From an uncultured Sutterella sp. (GTDB taxonomy: Bacteria; Pseudomonadota; Gammaproteobacteria; Burkholderiales; Burkholderiaceae_F), in the NCBI GenBank assembly GCA_900757865.1, contig CAAEPH010000055.1:97236-161235 (forward strand): a stretch of 64,000 bases of DNA. Direction: 5' to 3'. The notes under the pieces were generated by a model that did no database searches, was not told where the DNA came from, and saw only the letters and a list, made by a program, of their open reading frames with translations. Numbering within the stretch: position 1 is the first letter of the stretch; every line of letters begins with the position of its first letter. Made by a program: the position numbers and the translations under genes. Of the stretch, positions 8,329-16,787 are shown piece by piece.

Positions 8329-8365
8329 TTGCTTTTGCTAAAGGACCTAAGCCGAAAGAGTTTTT

Positions 8366-8394
8366 TGGGAAATGGCGTGAGTCGCGTTATACTT
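8366..8394 (+). promoter_or_regulatory. Sigma-70-type promoter for clpP
   Basis: TTGGGA (8366-8371), a 17-base spacer and TATACT (8389-8394), about 80 bases before the clpP ATG. This suggests clpP-clpX can be transcribed independently of tig. Confidence 0.6.
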
Positions 8395-8471
8395 GAAAAA
8401 CTTTTGATTTTATTTCACTCTCCCAAGGGGCTTATGAAAAGCTCCGAGGGACTTTTGTTGGCGAGTTACCT

Positions 8472-9074
8472 ATGAATCTCATTCCCTATGTCATTGAAGA
8501 TACGGGTCGTGGAGAGCGCAGCTACGACCTTTACTCACGCCTCTTACGTGATCGCATCGTCTTCTTGACAGGTGAAGTTAACGATCAGTCGGCAAGCTCT
8601 GTGATTGGTCAGTTATTGTTTCTTGAGAGCGAAAATCCGGATAAAGACATTTTTTTGTACATCAACAGCCCGGGCGGATCGGTGACGGCTGGGATGGGGA
8701 TTTACGACACCATGCGTTTTATCCGTCCCAAAGTGAACACCATCTGTGTGGGTTTAGCCGCTTCGATGGGGGCACTTTTATTGAGTTCGGGTGAAAAGGG
8801 CAAGCGTTATGCGCTGCCACACTCTCGCGTCATGATCCATCAACCCTTGGGGGGTATGCAAGGGCAGGCCACTGAGCTTGAAATTGTCGCTCGTGAGATT
8901 TTGCGCACGAAACGCGAACTCAATCAAATTCTTGCGGATAACACGGGCAAGCCCTTGGAAGAAGTGGCTCGTGATACAGAGCGTGACTATTGGCTCACCG
9001 CAGAAGAAGCTCTCCAATATGGGTTGATTGACCGCATTTTCACAACGCGTGAAGAATTGACCCAAGCGAAATAA
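8472..9074 (+). CDS. clpP: ATP-dependent Clp protease proteolytic subunit
   Basis: Serine peptidase that forms the double-heptamer degradation chamber, fed by ClpX or ClpA. It has 200 residues. The catalytic triad is visible as S98 (GLAASMGALLL), H123 (MIHQPLGG) and D172 (TERDYWLTAEEA). The N-terminal MNLIPYVIEDTGRGERSYD is typical, with little or no propeptide. It is followed after 138 bases by clpX. Confidence 0.97.
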   Translation: MNLIPYVIEDTGRGERSYDLYSRLLRDRIVFLTGEVNDQSASSVIGQLLFLESENPDKDIFLYINSPGGSVTAGMGIYDTMRFIRPKVNTICVGLAASMGALLLSSGEKGKRYALPHSRVMIHQPLGGMQGQATELEIVAREILRTKRELNQILADNTGKPLEEVARDTERDYWLTAEEALQYGLIDRIFTTREELTQAK

Positions 9075-9116
9075 GCGACTTTGTCGACCTTAACCCAAGT
9101 CTTGGAACAGGGTTTA

Positions 9117-9148
9117 GTGGCGCTGTCATGAAGGTAGACACGCGCCAC
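9117..9148 (+). promoter_or_regulatory. Strong hairpin between clpP and clpX
   Basis: GTGGCGCTGTC (9117-9127) pairs with GACACGCGCCAC (9137-9148) with one bulged base. No T run follows. It may stabilise the clpP 3' end or set relative expression of clpP and clpX. Confidence 0.45.
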
Positions 9149-9212
9149 ACAAAGGCTTTTCTCAAATGACTGTTGCTGATAGCCTCAGCACACCCATGGG
9201 ATAACAAACACT

Positions 9213-10484
9213 ATGCGTTATTGTTCTTTTTGTGGACGCCCAGACAAGGATTGTAAGGAGCTCTTCAGTGGGCTCAATGGTGAGCTCCTCTGTGGAGATT
9301 GCATTCGGGCGATGGAAAAAGAGCTTCAAACGCCCTTTGATGCCAAGGCAAGTGAAGAGGGCGAAAGCACCGTGGCTGGGGAGAAAGAGGTTAAACCCCT
9401 TCCCAAACCACAAGAGATTTATGATTTGCTCAACGCTTATGTGATTGGGCAGCAACGCGCGAAACGGACACTCTCTGTCGCTGTCTATAACCACTACAAG
9501 CGTTTACGCAACCAAGAAGACGCCTCGCGCGAGGTGGAGTTGCAAAAGTCGAACATTTTGCTCATCGGGCCCACCGGGTCGGGCAAAACACTTTTGGCGC
9601 AGACTTTGGCTCGTGCATTAGACGTGCCTTTTGCCATTGCTGACGCGACTACCCTCACCGAAGCGGGGTACGTTGGCGAAGACGTGGAAAATATCGTGGC
9701 CAAGTTGGTTCAAGCGGCTGACGGTGATATTGAACGTGCGCAAAAAGGCATTATCTATCTCGATGAAATCGATAAGATTGCTCGTAAGAGTGAAAACCCA
9801 TCCATTACACGCGATGTGTCGGGTGAAGGCGTTCAGCAGGCGCTCTTGAAGTTGGTCGAAGGCACGGTTGCCTCGATGCCCGCGCAAGGTGGACGTAAAA
9901 ACCCTGGTAAAGCCATGATTCAAGTGGACACCTCACAGATTCTCTTTATCTGTGGCGGTGCTTTTGATGGCATGGAGCGCATCGTGGGTCGTCGTACCGA
10001 AAAAGCCGAGATGGGCTTTGGTGGTAAGGTCTTTAGCAAGGACCCCGAAAAGAAGAGTTTGACGGCTGTCTATGAGCAAATTGAACCCGGTGACTTGGTC
10101 AAGTACGGGTTGATCCCTGAATTGGTTGGTCGTCTACCGGTGATTGCTGCGCTCGAGGAGCTCGACGAACAAGTTCTGGTCAATATTCTGACAGAGCCCA
10201 AAAACGCGTTAGTCAAGCAATTCCAAACGCTTCTTGGTATGGAAGGGGTGGAACTGGTGTTTACGCCCGAAGCGCTCAAAGCGATTGCACACAAAGCCAT
10301 TGAACGTAAGACCGGCGCCCGCGGACTACGCTCCATCGTCGAAGGCTTGCTCTTGGATGCGATGTTTGAAATTCCCTCTCAAGGGGATGTGAAAAAAGCA
10401 ATTGTGACAGAAGATTGCATCACCAAAGGTGAACCTGTTAAGTTGTTGAAATCAGACGAGATTTCTGAAAATCACAAGGCTTGA
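9213..10484 (+). CDS. clpX: ATP-dependent Clp protease ATPase subunit ClpX
   Basis: AAA+ unfoldase that recognises tagged substrates and threads them into ClpP. It has 423 residues. An N-terminal C4 zinc-binding domain (CSFC...CGDC, residues 4-30) precedes Walker A GPTGSGKT (119-126), the GYVG pore loop, Walker B IIYLDEIDKIA and the C-terminal lid. The protein starts right at the zinc domain without the 10-15 residue N-terminal extension of many homologues. An in-frame TAG at 9180 leaves no alternative upstream ATG, GTG or TTG. Confidence 0.97.
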   Translation: MRYCSFCGRPDKDCKELFSGLNGELLCGDCIRAMEKELQTPFDAKASEEGESTVAGEKEVKPLPKPQEIYDLLNAYVIGQQRAKRTLSVAVYNHYKRLRNQEDASREVELQKSNILLIGPTGSGKTLLAQTLARALDVPFAIADATTLTEAGYVGEDVENIVAKLVQAADGDIERAQKGIIYLDEIDKIARKSENPSITRDVSGEGVQQALLKLVEGTVASMPAQGGRKNPGKAMIQVDTSQILFICGGAFDGMERIVGRRTEKAEMGFGGKVFSKDPEKKSLTAVYEQIEPGDLVKYGLIPELVGRLPVIAALEELDEQVLVNILTEPKNALVKQFQTLLGMEGVELVFTPEALKAIAHKAIERKTGARGLRSIVEGLLLDAMFEIPSQGDVKKAIVTEDCITKGEPVKLLKSDEISENHKA

Positions 10485-10754
10485 TGCCGGTGTGCCCATC
10501 GATAGAGGAATGCTGTAAAATAGAAGTAATTAATCACGGCATTCCTTCTGATATTTTCTTTCAAATTTCTTGTCATCTGGATTCACAAACGGAGTCCTGG
10601 CTAGATCATTGGCTCTTTCACCAACCTGATGCCGTAGAGAGAGCCCCCTTCTTTTGCATAAGCCTGTTTTATAGGGCAAGGAGTTCCCTGATATGAGTAC
10701 AGCGCTAAGTGGCATGAGAGTCAGGAAGGGACGCTATGAATAGGAAGAACGATT

Positions 10755-13265
10755 TTGAAAAATAAAACGACTATGAAAACGCCTAAAACTACGATACTTC
10801 CTGTGTTAGCGATACGAGATGTTGTGGTCTTTCCTCACACTCGCGCTCCCATTTTCATGGGTCGCGAAAAAAGTATCGCTGCCTCAGAGATTGCCCGAAA
10901 AGACTATGACAACAAGATCATGTTGGTCACGCAAAAGAATCCTAAAGTGGATTTCCCAGAGCAGGCCGATTTGATGGAAGTTGGCACCTTAGGGGATATT
11001 GAACAGTTATTGCGTTTACCCGATGGAACGGTCAAAGCCCTGGTTGCGGGGATTGATCGCTATCGCATCAAGAAGGTTTTCGAACAATCGGGAGCACTTT
11101 TTGCAGAAGCGGAATTGATTGAGGCGCAGACACTCTCTGCTGATGAAATTTCCGCTTACCGTCGCAGTCTTTTAAAAGTCTGGAAAGAAGTTGGCGAGGT
11201 AGACAACACCTATGCGGAGTTGTACAGCAAGAGCCGTAATGTCAGAAACCTCGATGAGTTGATTGGCATTTTGGGGTCTACGTCCAAGTTCTCCTCTGCC
11301 GAAAAAGTGGCCTTGTTGTCTGAGGTGGACTGGAACACTCGCATCATGAAATTGGTCGAATTGCTCGACCATGAGGTGCAGCTTCGCAATATCCAACAGC
11401 GTATTGACAATCGTGTCAAGCACCAGATGGAGAAGAATCAGCGTGACTACTATCTGAACGAACAGATCAAAGCGATTCGTAAAGAACTCGGCGCCGAAGA
11501 GAACAACGAGACGGACGATATCGAAGAGCTTAAAGTTCGTATCGATAAGGCGTCGCTGCCCGCTGAGGCGGATAAAGCCGCTCGTGCAGAGCTCAAGCGC
11601 TTGCGTCAGATGCCCCCGATGAGCTCCGAAGCGACGGTCGTTCGTAATTACTTGGAAACGCTCTTGGATGTGCCTTGGACGAAGAAGAGTCGCATTAGTA
11701 AAGATTTGGCAAAAGCCAAAGAGGTACTCGATGCCGATCACTCGGGTTTGGAAAAGGTCAAAGAGCGTATTCTCGAATACTTAGCGGTCCAAAAACGTGT
11801 GGGCAAAATGAAATCGCCCATTTTGTGCTTGGTCGGTGCTCCTGGCGTGGGTAAAACCTCGTTAGGCGAGTCGATTGCACGTGCGACGGGACGCAAGTAC
11901 GTTCGTGTGGCTTTGGGTGGTGTGCACGATGAAAGCGAAATTCGCGGTCACCGTCGTACCTATGTGGGCTCCATGCCGGGACAGATCATCAAAGGCATGA
12001 TTCGTGCGGGCGTGAAGAATCCGCTTTTCTTGTTGGACGAAATTGACAAGATGGGGATGGATTTCCGAGGCGATCCGTCGAGCGCGCTCTTGGAAGTGTT
12101 GGATCCTGAACAAAATAACACCTTCCAAGACCATTACCTGGAGTTGACGTACGACTTGTCGGACGTGATGTTTGTCGCGACGTCCAACAGCTACAACATC
12201 CCAGGGCCCTTGCTCGATCGTATGGAAGTGATTTCGCTCTCGGGTTACACCGAAGAGGAAAAACTCCATATTGCTCGACAGCACTTGGTGCCCAAGCAGT
12301 TGAAGGCGACCGGACTCAACACCACGGAAGTGGATCTCACCGACGACGCCATTTTGGGTATCGTTCGCTATTACACGCGGGAAGCAGGTGTGCGTGGACT
12401 TGAGCGCGCCATCGGCAAGATTTTCCGTAAGATTGTTCTCTCGAGCGAAAACACCAACGCGACGAAGACGGGCAAAGGCAAAAAAGCGATTAAAAAGGTC
12501 ATTCGTGTTGACGAAAAGAATCTGCACGACTATTTGGGTATTGCGCGCTACTCCATTGGGTTGGCTGCGAAAGAACCTCGTGTGGGTGTTGTCAATGGGC
12601 TTGCTTGGACAGAAGTGGGCGGTGACCTTTTGAGTATCGAAGCGCAGGTCTTCCCTGGCAAAGGAAATATCCAACGCACGGGGAGCTTAGGCGATGTGAT
12701 GAAGGAAAGTGTGGAAGCAGCGCGTAGCGTGGTACGCTCTCGCGCTCAGCAACTCGGTATTGATGCGGAGAAGTTCTACACGACCGATTTGCACGTTCAC
12801 TTCCCCGATGGTGCAACGCCTAAGGATGGACCGTCGGCTGGTGCAGCGACAACAACCGCGATTATCTCAGCGATGACAGGTATTCCTGTTAAGAGTGACG
12901 TTGCCATGACCGGGGAAATCAACCTTCATGGTGAAGTGCTCGAAATTGGCGGCCTCAAAGAGAAATTGCTGGCAGCTGTTCGCGCTGGTTGCACCACGGT
13001 TTTAATCCCGGTGCCCAATGAACGCGATCTGGAAGAATTACCAGAGAGTGCAAAAAAAGCACTTCGTATTGTGCCGGTCAAAACGATTGATGATGTGCTC
13101 AAAGAAGCCCTTGTTCGTCAGCCTGAGCCTTTAAAGGTTTCGGACGAAGAGCCGATAAAGCGTCGAGCCAAAACGACGAAAAAGACCACAAAGTCAACGA
13201 GCGCAACGACAACGATGCCACCGGCTAAGGAAAAACCAGCTGAAAGCGCTCAAGTGGGTGTTTAA
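10755..13265 (+). CDS. lon: Lon protease
   Basis: ATP-dependent serine protease degrading misfolded and regulatory proteins, 836 residues. Order: N-terminal substrate domain beginning PVLAIRDVVVFPHT, AAA+ module with Walker A GAPGVGKTS (K367), and a C-terminal protease domain with the catalytic Ser694 in PKDGPSAG. I chose the TTG at 10755 because AGGAAG lies seven bases before it, whereas the in-frame ATG at 10773 has no ribosome-binding site; both give a plausible protein. The last 35 residues are an unusual Lys/Thr/Pro/Ala-rich tail (RRAKTTKKTTKST...) beyond the normal end of Lon. I found no convincing heat-shock promoter. Confidence 0.97.
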   Translation: MKNKTTMKTPKTTILPVLAIRDVVVFPHTRAPIFMGREKSIAASEIARKDYDNKIMLVTQKNPKVDFPEQADLMEVGTLGDIEQLLRLPDGTVKALVAGIDRYRIKKVFEQSGALFAEAELIEAQTLSADEISAYRRSLLKVWKEVGEVDNTYAELYSKSRNVRNLDELIGILGSTSKFSSAEKVALLSEVDWNTRIMKLVELLDHEVQLRNIQQRIDNRVKHQMEKNQRDYYLNEQIKAIRKELGAEENNETDDIEELKVRIDKASLPAEADKAARAELKRLRQMPPMSSEATVVRNYLETLLDVPWTKKSRISKDLAKAKEVLDADHSGLEKVKERILEYLAVQKRVGKMKSPILCLVGAPGVGKTSLGESIARATGRKYVRVALGGVHDESEIRGHRRTYVGSMPGQIIKGMIRAGVKNPLFLLDEIDKMGMDFRGDPSSALLEVLDPEQNNTFQDHYLELTYDLSDVMFVATSNSYNIPGPLLDRMEVISLSGYTEEEKLHIARQHLVPKQLKATGLNTTEVDLTDDAILGIVRYYTREAGVRGLERAIGKIFRKIVLSSENTNATKTGKGKKAIKKVIRVDEKNLHDYLGIARYSIGLAAKEPRVGVVNGLAWTEVGGDLLSIEAQVFPGKGNIQRTGSLGDVMKESVEAARSVVRSRAQQLGIDAEKFYTTDLHVHFPDGATPKDGPSAGAATTTAIISAMTGIPVKSDVAMTGEINLHGEVLEIGGLKEKLLAAVRAGCTTVLIPVPNERDLEELPESAKKALRIVPVKTIDDVLKEALVRQPEPLKVSDEEPIKRRAKTTKKTTKSTSATTTMPPAKEKPAESAQVGV

Positions 13266-13297
13266 TCGCAAAGGTTAATCCCTAAAACCTCACAAGA

Positions 13298-13339
13298 TGC
13301 CTTAACATGTCCTTTTTTTAAAGGTAACGTGTTAAGGCA
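13298..13339 (+). terminator. Long hairpin after lon
   Basis: TGCCTTAACA (13298-13307) pairs with TGTTAAGGCA (13330-13339), and the loop contains a second pairing CCTTT/AAAGG. The trailing CTTGTCTT is only mildly T-rich. It probably ends the lon transcript. Confidence 0.5.
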
Positions 13340-13418
13340 CTTGTCTTATAGGCGAAGTAGATTGATAATAGGGAAGAGGATCCTTAAATAGCAAATTGCG
13401 TTGAGGAGACTTGAGTCA

Positions 13419-13548
13419 GTCTGTAAGAGCAGACATGATGCTTTCCTTCTTGAGCTTTTCATAAAAGTGCAAGAAGGTATCCTTTTCCCGACGTGTTCCG
13501 ATATTTGAGATCAGCGCTGGGGAATTTCTCAGTCCTTACCGCTGAGAA
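13419..13548 (+). promoter_or_regulatory. Structured leader upstream of the HU gene
   Basis: Three perfect hairpins lie in the gap between lon and HU: GTCTG/CAGAC (13419-13434), CCTTCTTG/CAAGAAGG with an inner CTTTT/AAAAG (13445-13477), and TTCTCAG/CTGAGAA (13526-13548). The middle one is followed by TATCCTTTTCCC and could terminate or attenuate. The remaining bases to 13664 carry no gene I can support. Confidence 0.5.
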
Positions 13549-13664
13549 AAGTTGGCAAAGACAAAAGCGGGTGGCTTTGAGTTCTTTGACCAGTGTGTTT
13601 GAAGACGAAGGTCTGTTTGTGGCCCCAATGACAGCTGCCATGACCTTCTAGGAGGATTCATCTT

Positions 13665-13937
13665 ATGAATAAAACAGAACTGATCGAAAAGATCGCCATG
13701 CGTGCTGATTTGAGTAAAGGCCAGGCAGCAGAAGCTTTGGACGCTATTGTGCTTGAAGTGACGCAGGCTTTGAGCAAAGGCGAAGATGTCAAAATCATGG
13801 ATTTCGGTACGTTTACGGTTATCAATCGCAAGTCACGTAATTACCGAAATCCCAATAACGGCAAGACCCTTTTAGCGCCATCTGTTCGCTATCCCAAGTT
13901 TAGGGTAAGTAAAACTTTGAAGGATGCGGTAAAATAA
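13665..13937 (+). CDS. hup: DNA-binding protein HU
   Basis: Small nucleoid protein of 90 residues that dimerises and bends DNA. It has the HU/IHF fold: MNKTELIEKIA helix, MDFGTFTV strand, and the beta-arm with the DNA-intercalating proline in RNPNNG. The arm is less typical than usual: RNYRNP replaces the common RxGRNP, the IxIxA stretch reads LLAPS, and the GK near the end is SK. A strong AGGAGG site precedes the ATG. It lies downstream of lon, the usual location of hupB, but the divergence leaves a small chance that it is an HU paralogue. Confidence 0.92.
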   Translation: MNKTELIEKIAMRADLSKGQAAEALDAIVLEVTQALSKGEDVKIMDFGTFTVINRKSRNYRNPNNGKTLLAPSVRYPKFRVSKTLKDAVK

Positions 13938-13967
13938 CTCTTCCTTCAGCGTAATGACAGGAACTGT

Positions 13968-14043
13968 GGGTGCTTAGCTCAGTTGGTAGAGCGGCGCCTT
14001 TACACGGCGTAGGTCGGGAGTTCGAGACTCTCAGCACCCACCA
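13968..14043 (+). tRNA. tRNA-Val (anticodon TAC)
   Basis: A 76-base cloverleaf, GGGTGCT acceptor pairing with AGCACCC-A-CCA, CCA encoded. The anticodon loop is TTTACAC. It begins 30 bases after the HU stop with no terminator between, so it may be partly cotranscribed with HU; GGTAAAAT overlapping the HU stop could be a -10 box. Confidence 0.96.
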
Positions 14044-14070
14044 CAAAGTTTGTCAGTAGGTAAGGTTGCC

Positions 14071-14098
14071 TTGACAATACTTGAAAGTTCTGTATAAT
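14071..14098 (+). promoter_or_regulatory. Consensus promoter for the tRNA-Asp cluster
   Basis: Perfect TTGACA (14071-14076) and perfect TATAAT (14093-14098) with a 16-base spacer, 33 bases before the first tRNA-Asp. It should be strong. Confidence 0.85.
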
Positions 14099-14131
14099 TT
14101 CGCTTCTCAGTTGATACACTGCTCAGTAAAT

Positions 14132-14208
14132 GGAGTGGTAGTTCAGTTGGTTAGAATACCGGCCTGTCACGCCGGGGGTCGCGGGTTCGAGTCCCGTCCA
14201 CTCCGCCA
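14132..14208 (+). tRNA. tRNA-Asp (anticodon GTC), copy 1
   Basis: A 77-base cloverleaf, GGAGTGG acceptor with CCACTCC-G-CCA, CCA encoded, anticodon loop CTGTCAC. First of three identical copies. Confidence 0.97.
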
Positions 14209-14240
14209 ACTTTGCTAGAGCTAGTGTAGACGCCTCGTGC

Positions 14241-14317
14241 GGAGTGGTAGTTCAGTTGGTTAGAATACCGGCCTGTCACGCCGGGGGTCGCGGGTTCGAG
14301 TCCCGTCCACTCCGCCA
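14241..14317 (+). tRNA. tRNA-Asp (anticodon GTC), copy 2
   Basis: Identical in sequence to copy 1 and separated from it by 32 bases of unrelated spacer. Confidence 0.97.
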
Positions 14318-14394
14318 AAAGTTTTCGTTGTGTCCTCTTGATGGATATGACATATTGGAAGAGCAATCAAAAGCGTCTCTTTCAATAGCCACAT

Positions 14395-14471
14395 GGAGTG
14401 GTAGTTCAGTTGGTTAGAATACCGGCCTGTCACGCCGGGGGTCGCGGGTTCGAGTCCCGTCCACTCCGCCA
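14395..14471 (+). tRNA. tRNA-Asp (anticodon GTC), copy 3
   Basis: Identical to copies 1 and 2; the spacer from copy 2 is 77 bases. It is followed directly by an intrinsic terminator. Confidence 0.97.
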
Positions 14472-14482
14472 CGAATACAAAG

Positions 14483-14517
14483 AGTCCCTTCGGTTTCGAC
14501 CTGAGGGACTTTTTTTA
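14483..14517 (+). terminator. Terminator of the tRNA cluster
   Basis: AGTCCCT (14483-14489) pairs with AGGGACT (14504-14510), followed by seven T. A clear intrinsic terminator. Confidence 0.9.
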
Positions 14518-14755
14518 TGTAACAAAAAAGGTGTGTTTTTCCCAAATTTTTTCGAACTGTGGCGCCCTTTGGCGCTCACGCGGGTTTTGCTCTCACGATC
14601 AAGCGCGTGAAGACTTGGGTGAAATTGGGTAAAATAAACTGTTATTGCCTTTGGCTTTGATCATTGCTTTTCTTGCGTAGTCAAAGAGAAAAAGATCAGG
14701 GAACAGAGAACACGCAATTACACTAAAAAATAAGTCCAGATTCATAGGGAAGACC

Positions 14756-16672
14756 ATGCTTGACGCATTTCGTAATCACAAACGCTGGTTGATGTTTATC
14801 GCCATGGTGTTGATTATTCCTAGCTTTGTCGTGACGGGGATCTATTCGTATAACCGCATGATGCAAGCTGACGATGCCATTGCTAAAGTGGGCGAGGAAT
14901 CTATCACGCCACAGATGTTTGACCAGCAAAAACGTGTACTCTTAGAAAACTTACGTTCTTCGATGGGTGAAAATTTCAAAGCGTCAATGTTGGACAACCC
15001 CGAAGGCCGCCAATTGGTGTTGACGCAGTTGATGAACGATGCTGCGCTCAAGCAGACCATTGCCAAACAATATATCCGCATTTCTGAAGAAGATGCGATT
15101 CGTGTGATTAAGGGTTCGTCGGCGTTACAGAAGGACGGTAAATTTGATCCCGAGCTCTACGAGCAGTTTTTGCGCGCACGTGGTATCAGTGATCAGCAGA
15201 TGGTGCTTGATGTACGTAATGACCTGGCGCGTTCGACGTTAACGAACAACATCACATCTGGAGCGATTATTCCTGATGAAGTGGTCAACAATTTGCATCG
15301 TATTTTGACGATTGAGAGCAAGATTCGTACGCGTATTTTCAATGTCGATGAGTTTTTACCCAAAGTGACCGTTACCGACGACGAGATCAAGGCCTACTAT
15401 GAGAAACATCTCGAGCAGTTTAAGGCGCCTGAAGAAATCTCGGTTCAGTACTTGGTGTTCACCCCTCAGGATGTGAAGGATGACGTCAAGGTCAACGAGG
15501 AAGAACTTCGTACCTACTATGAACAGAACAAGAATCGTTGGACGGTGCCTGAGCAACGTCAAGCCAGCCACATTTTGATTGGGTTTGACTCTGTCAAAGG
15601 CGACAAAGAGGCTGCCCTCAAAAAAGCTAACGAGGTGCTTGAAAAAGTCAAAGCCAATCCTGACGACTTTGCCAAATTGGCCAAGGAATATTCGACTGAC
15701 CCAGGTTCCGCTGGCATCGGTGGGGATTTGGGCTACTTTGGTCGTGGCATGATGGTGCCAGCCTTTGAAAAAGCAGTCTTTGACGGCAAGGAAGGGGACA
15801 TTATCGGGCCGGTCGAGACCGAATTTGGTTATCACATCATCAAAGTGACGGGTATTCGCCCTGCGAGCGTGCGCTCCTTTGATGAAGTTCGCTCCGATAT
15901 CGAAAAACTCTATCGCGAACAAGCCTTGGCCCGTGCGTTTGCACCGAAGGCTGAAGATTTCACGAATCTCTCTTATGAACAACCCGACAGCTTGGATCCG
16001 ATTGCCGAGAAATTTGGCTTAAAGATTCAGAGCGTGGATCATGTGACTCGTCAAGGGGTGGCCGACCCACAGGTTCGTCGTTTCCTCAACGATCACGTGA
16101 TCGAGAGCTTGTTTGCTGACGATTCGCTCAAAGACAAGCACAACACCTCAGCCATTGAGGTGAGCCCGAACGTCTTGGTGACGGCACGTGTGAGCGCCCA
16201 TAGCCCAGCACACACCCGTACGTTGGAGGAAGTGAAAGCGGAAGTGGCCACGGGACTGAAGTTGCAGGCAGCTTCGAAGTTGGCTAAGGAAGCGGGCGAG
16301 AAAGTGCTCGCAAGCTTGAAGAGCGCTAAAGAGCCGAATTTAGACGGGTTCTCGAATCCCGTGGACGTGAGCGTGTCGAAGCCACTGGGTCATCCGCGTG
16401 ACTTGGTGATGCACGTGGGTGCATTAACGACGGATACGTGGCCGGTCTTTACCGGGATGACGGTTGAGGGCGGTGCTTATATCATCGCTGAAGTGCTCTC
16501 GCACAAGACCGAAGTGGCCAAGCCTGAAGTGCTCGACGGACTTCGTAACGAGTTAGTGGGCGTGTATGGTCAAACGGAATTGACGGGCTACTTTGAAGCT
16601 CTACGGGCTCGTTGGGGTACCAAGATCTTACGTCCTCAATTCCTCGAAGGTAACAACAATACTCAAGACTAG
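14756..16672 (+). CDS. ppiD: Periplasmic folding chaperone / isomerase PpiD
   Basis: Inner-membrane-anchored chaperone near the Sec translocon that helps secreted proteins fold. It has 638 residues. One transmembrane segment at residues 11-31 anchors a large periplasmic part: a SurA-like chaperone domain, then a parvulin domain at about 270-370 (QASHILIGF...GGDLGYFGRGMMVPAFEKAVF), then a long C-terminal region. Position after lon and hup matches the conserved gamma- and betaproteobacterial order; here the four tRNA genes lie between. GGTAAAAT at 14628 could be its -10 box, without a good -35. Confidence 0.93.
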   Translation: MLDAFRNHKRWLMFIAMVLIIPSFVVTGIYSYNRMMQADDAIAKVGEESITPQMFDQQKRVLLENLRSSMGENFKASMLDNPEGRQLVLTQLMNDAALKQTIAKQYIRISEEDAIRVIKGSSALQKDGKFDPELYEQFLRARGISDQQMVLDVRNDLARSTLTNNITSGAIIPDEVVNNLHRILTIESKIRTRIFNVDEFLPKVTVTDDEIKAYYEKHLEQFKAPEEISVQYLVFTPQDVKDDVKVNEEELRTYYEQNKNRWTVPEQRQASHILIGFDSVKGDKEAALKKANEVLEKVKANPDDFAKLAKEYSTDPGSAGIGGDLGYFGRGMMVPAFEKAVFDGKEGDIIGPVETEFGYHIIKVTGIRPASVRSFDEVRSDIEKLYREQALARAFAPKAEDFTNLSYEQPDSLDPIAEKFGLKIQSVDHVTRQGVADPQVRRFLNDHVIESLFADDSLKDKHNTSAIEVSPNVLVTARVSAHSPAHTRTLEEVKAEVATGLKLQAASKLAKEAGEKVLASLKSAKEPNLDGFSNPVDVSVSKPLGHPRDLVMHVGALTTDTWPVFTGMTVEGGAYIIAEVLSHKTEVAKPEVLDGLRNELVGVYGQTELTGYFEALRARWGTKILRPQFLEGNNNTQD

Positions 16673-16699
16673 CGCTTGAGCGTATTACCTTGCTAAAGT

Positions 16700-16773
16700 G
16701 AGGACGCTCTCATTGGAGAGCGTCCTCACGAGTAAGAAGTCGAAAAAAAACAGGCCGCAGTGGCCTGTTTTTT
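16700..16773 (+). terminator. Paired terminators between ppiD and the sugar kinase
   Basis: A perfect 12-bp stem GAGGACGCTCTC/GAGAGCGTCCTC (16700-16727) is followed by a second hairpin, CAGGCC/GGCCTG (16751-16767), flanked by eight A and six T. The second works in both directions, ending ppiD and the convergent kinase gene. Confidence 0.9.
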
Positions 16774-16787
16774 GTGCAACGCCTTGC

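Noticed and set aside
8183..8471. Heat-shock (sigma-32) promoter before clpP
   Set aside because: CTTGAAA is present at 8393, but no matching -10 lies at the right distance; the sigma-70 pair is better.
10481..10696. A 71-codon plus-strand frame between clpX and lon
   Set aside because: It overlaps the clpX stop, lacks a ribosome-binding site, and its composition is unlike a protein of the region.
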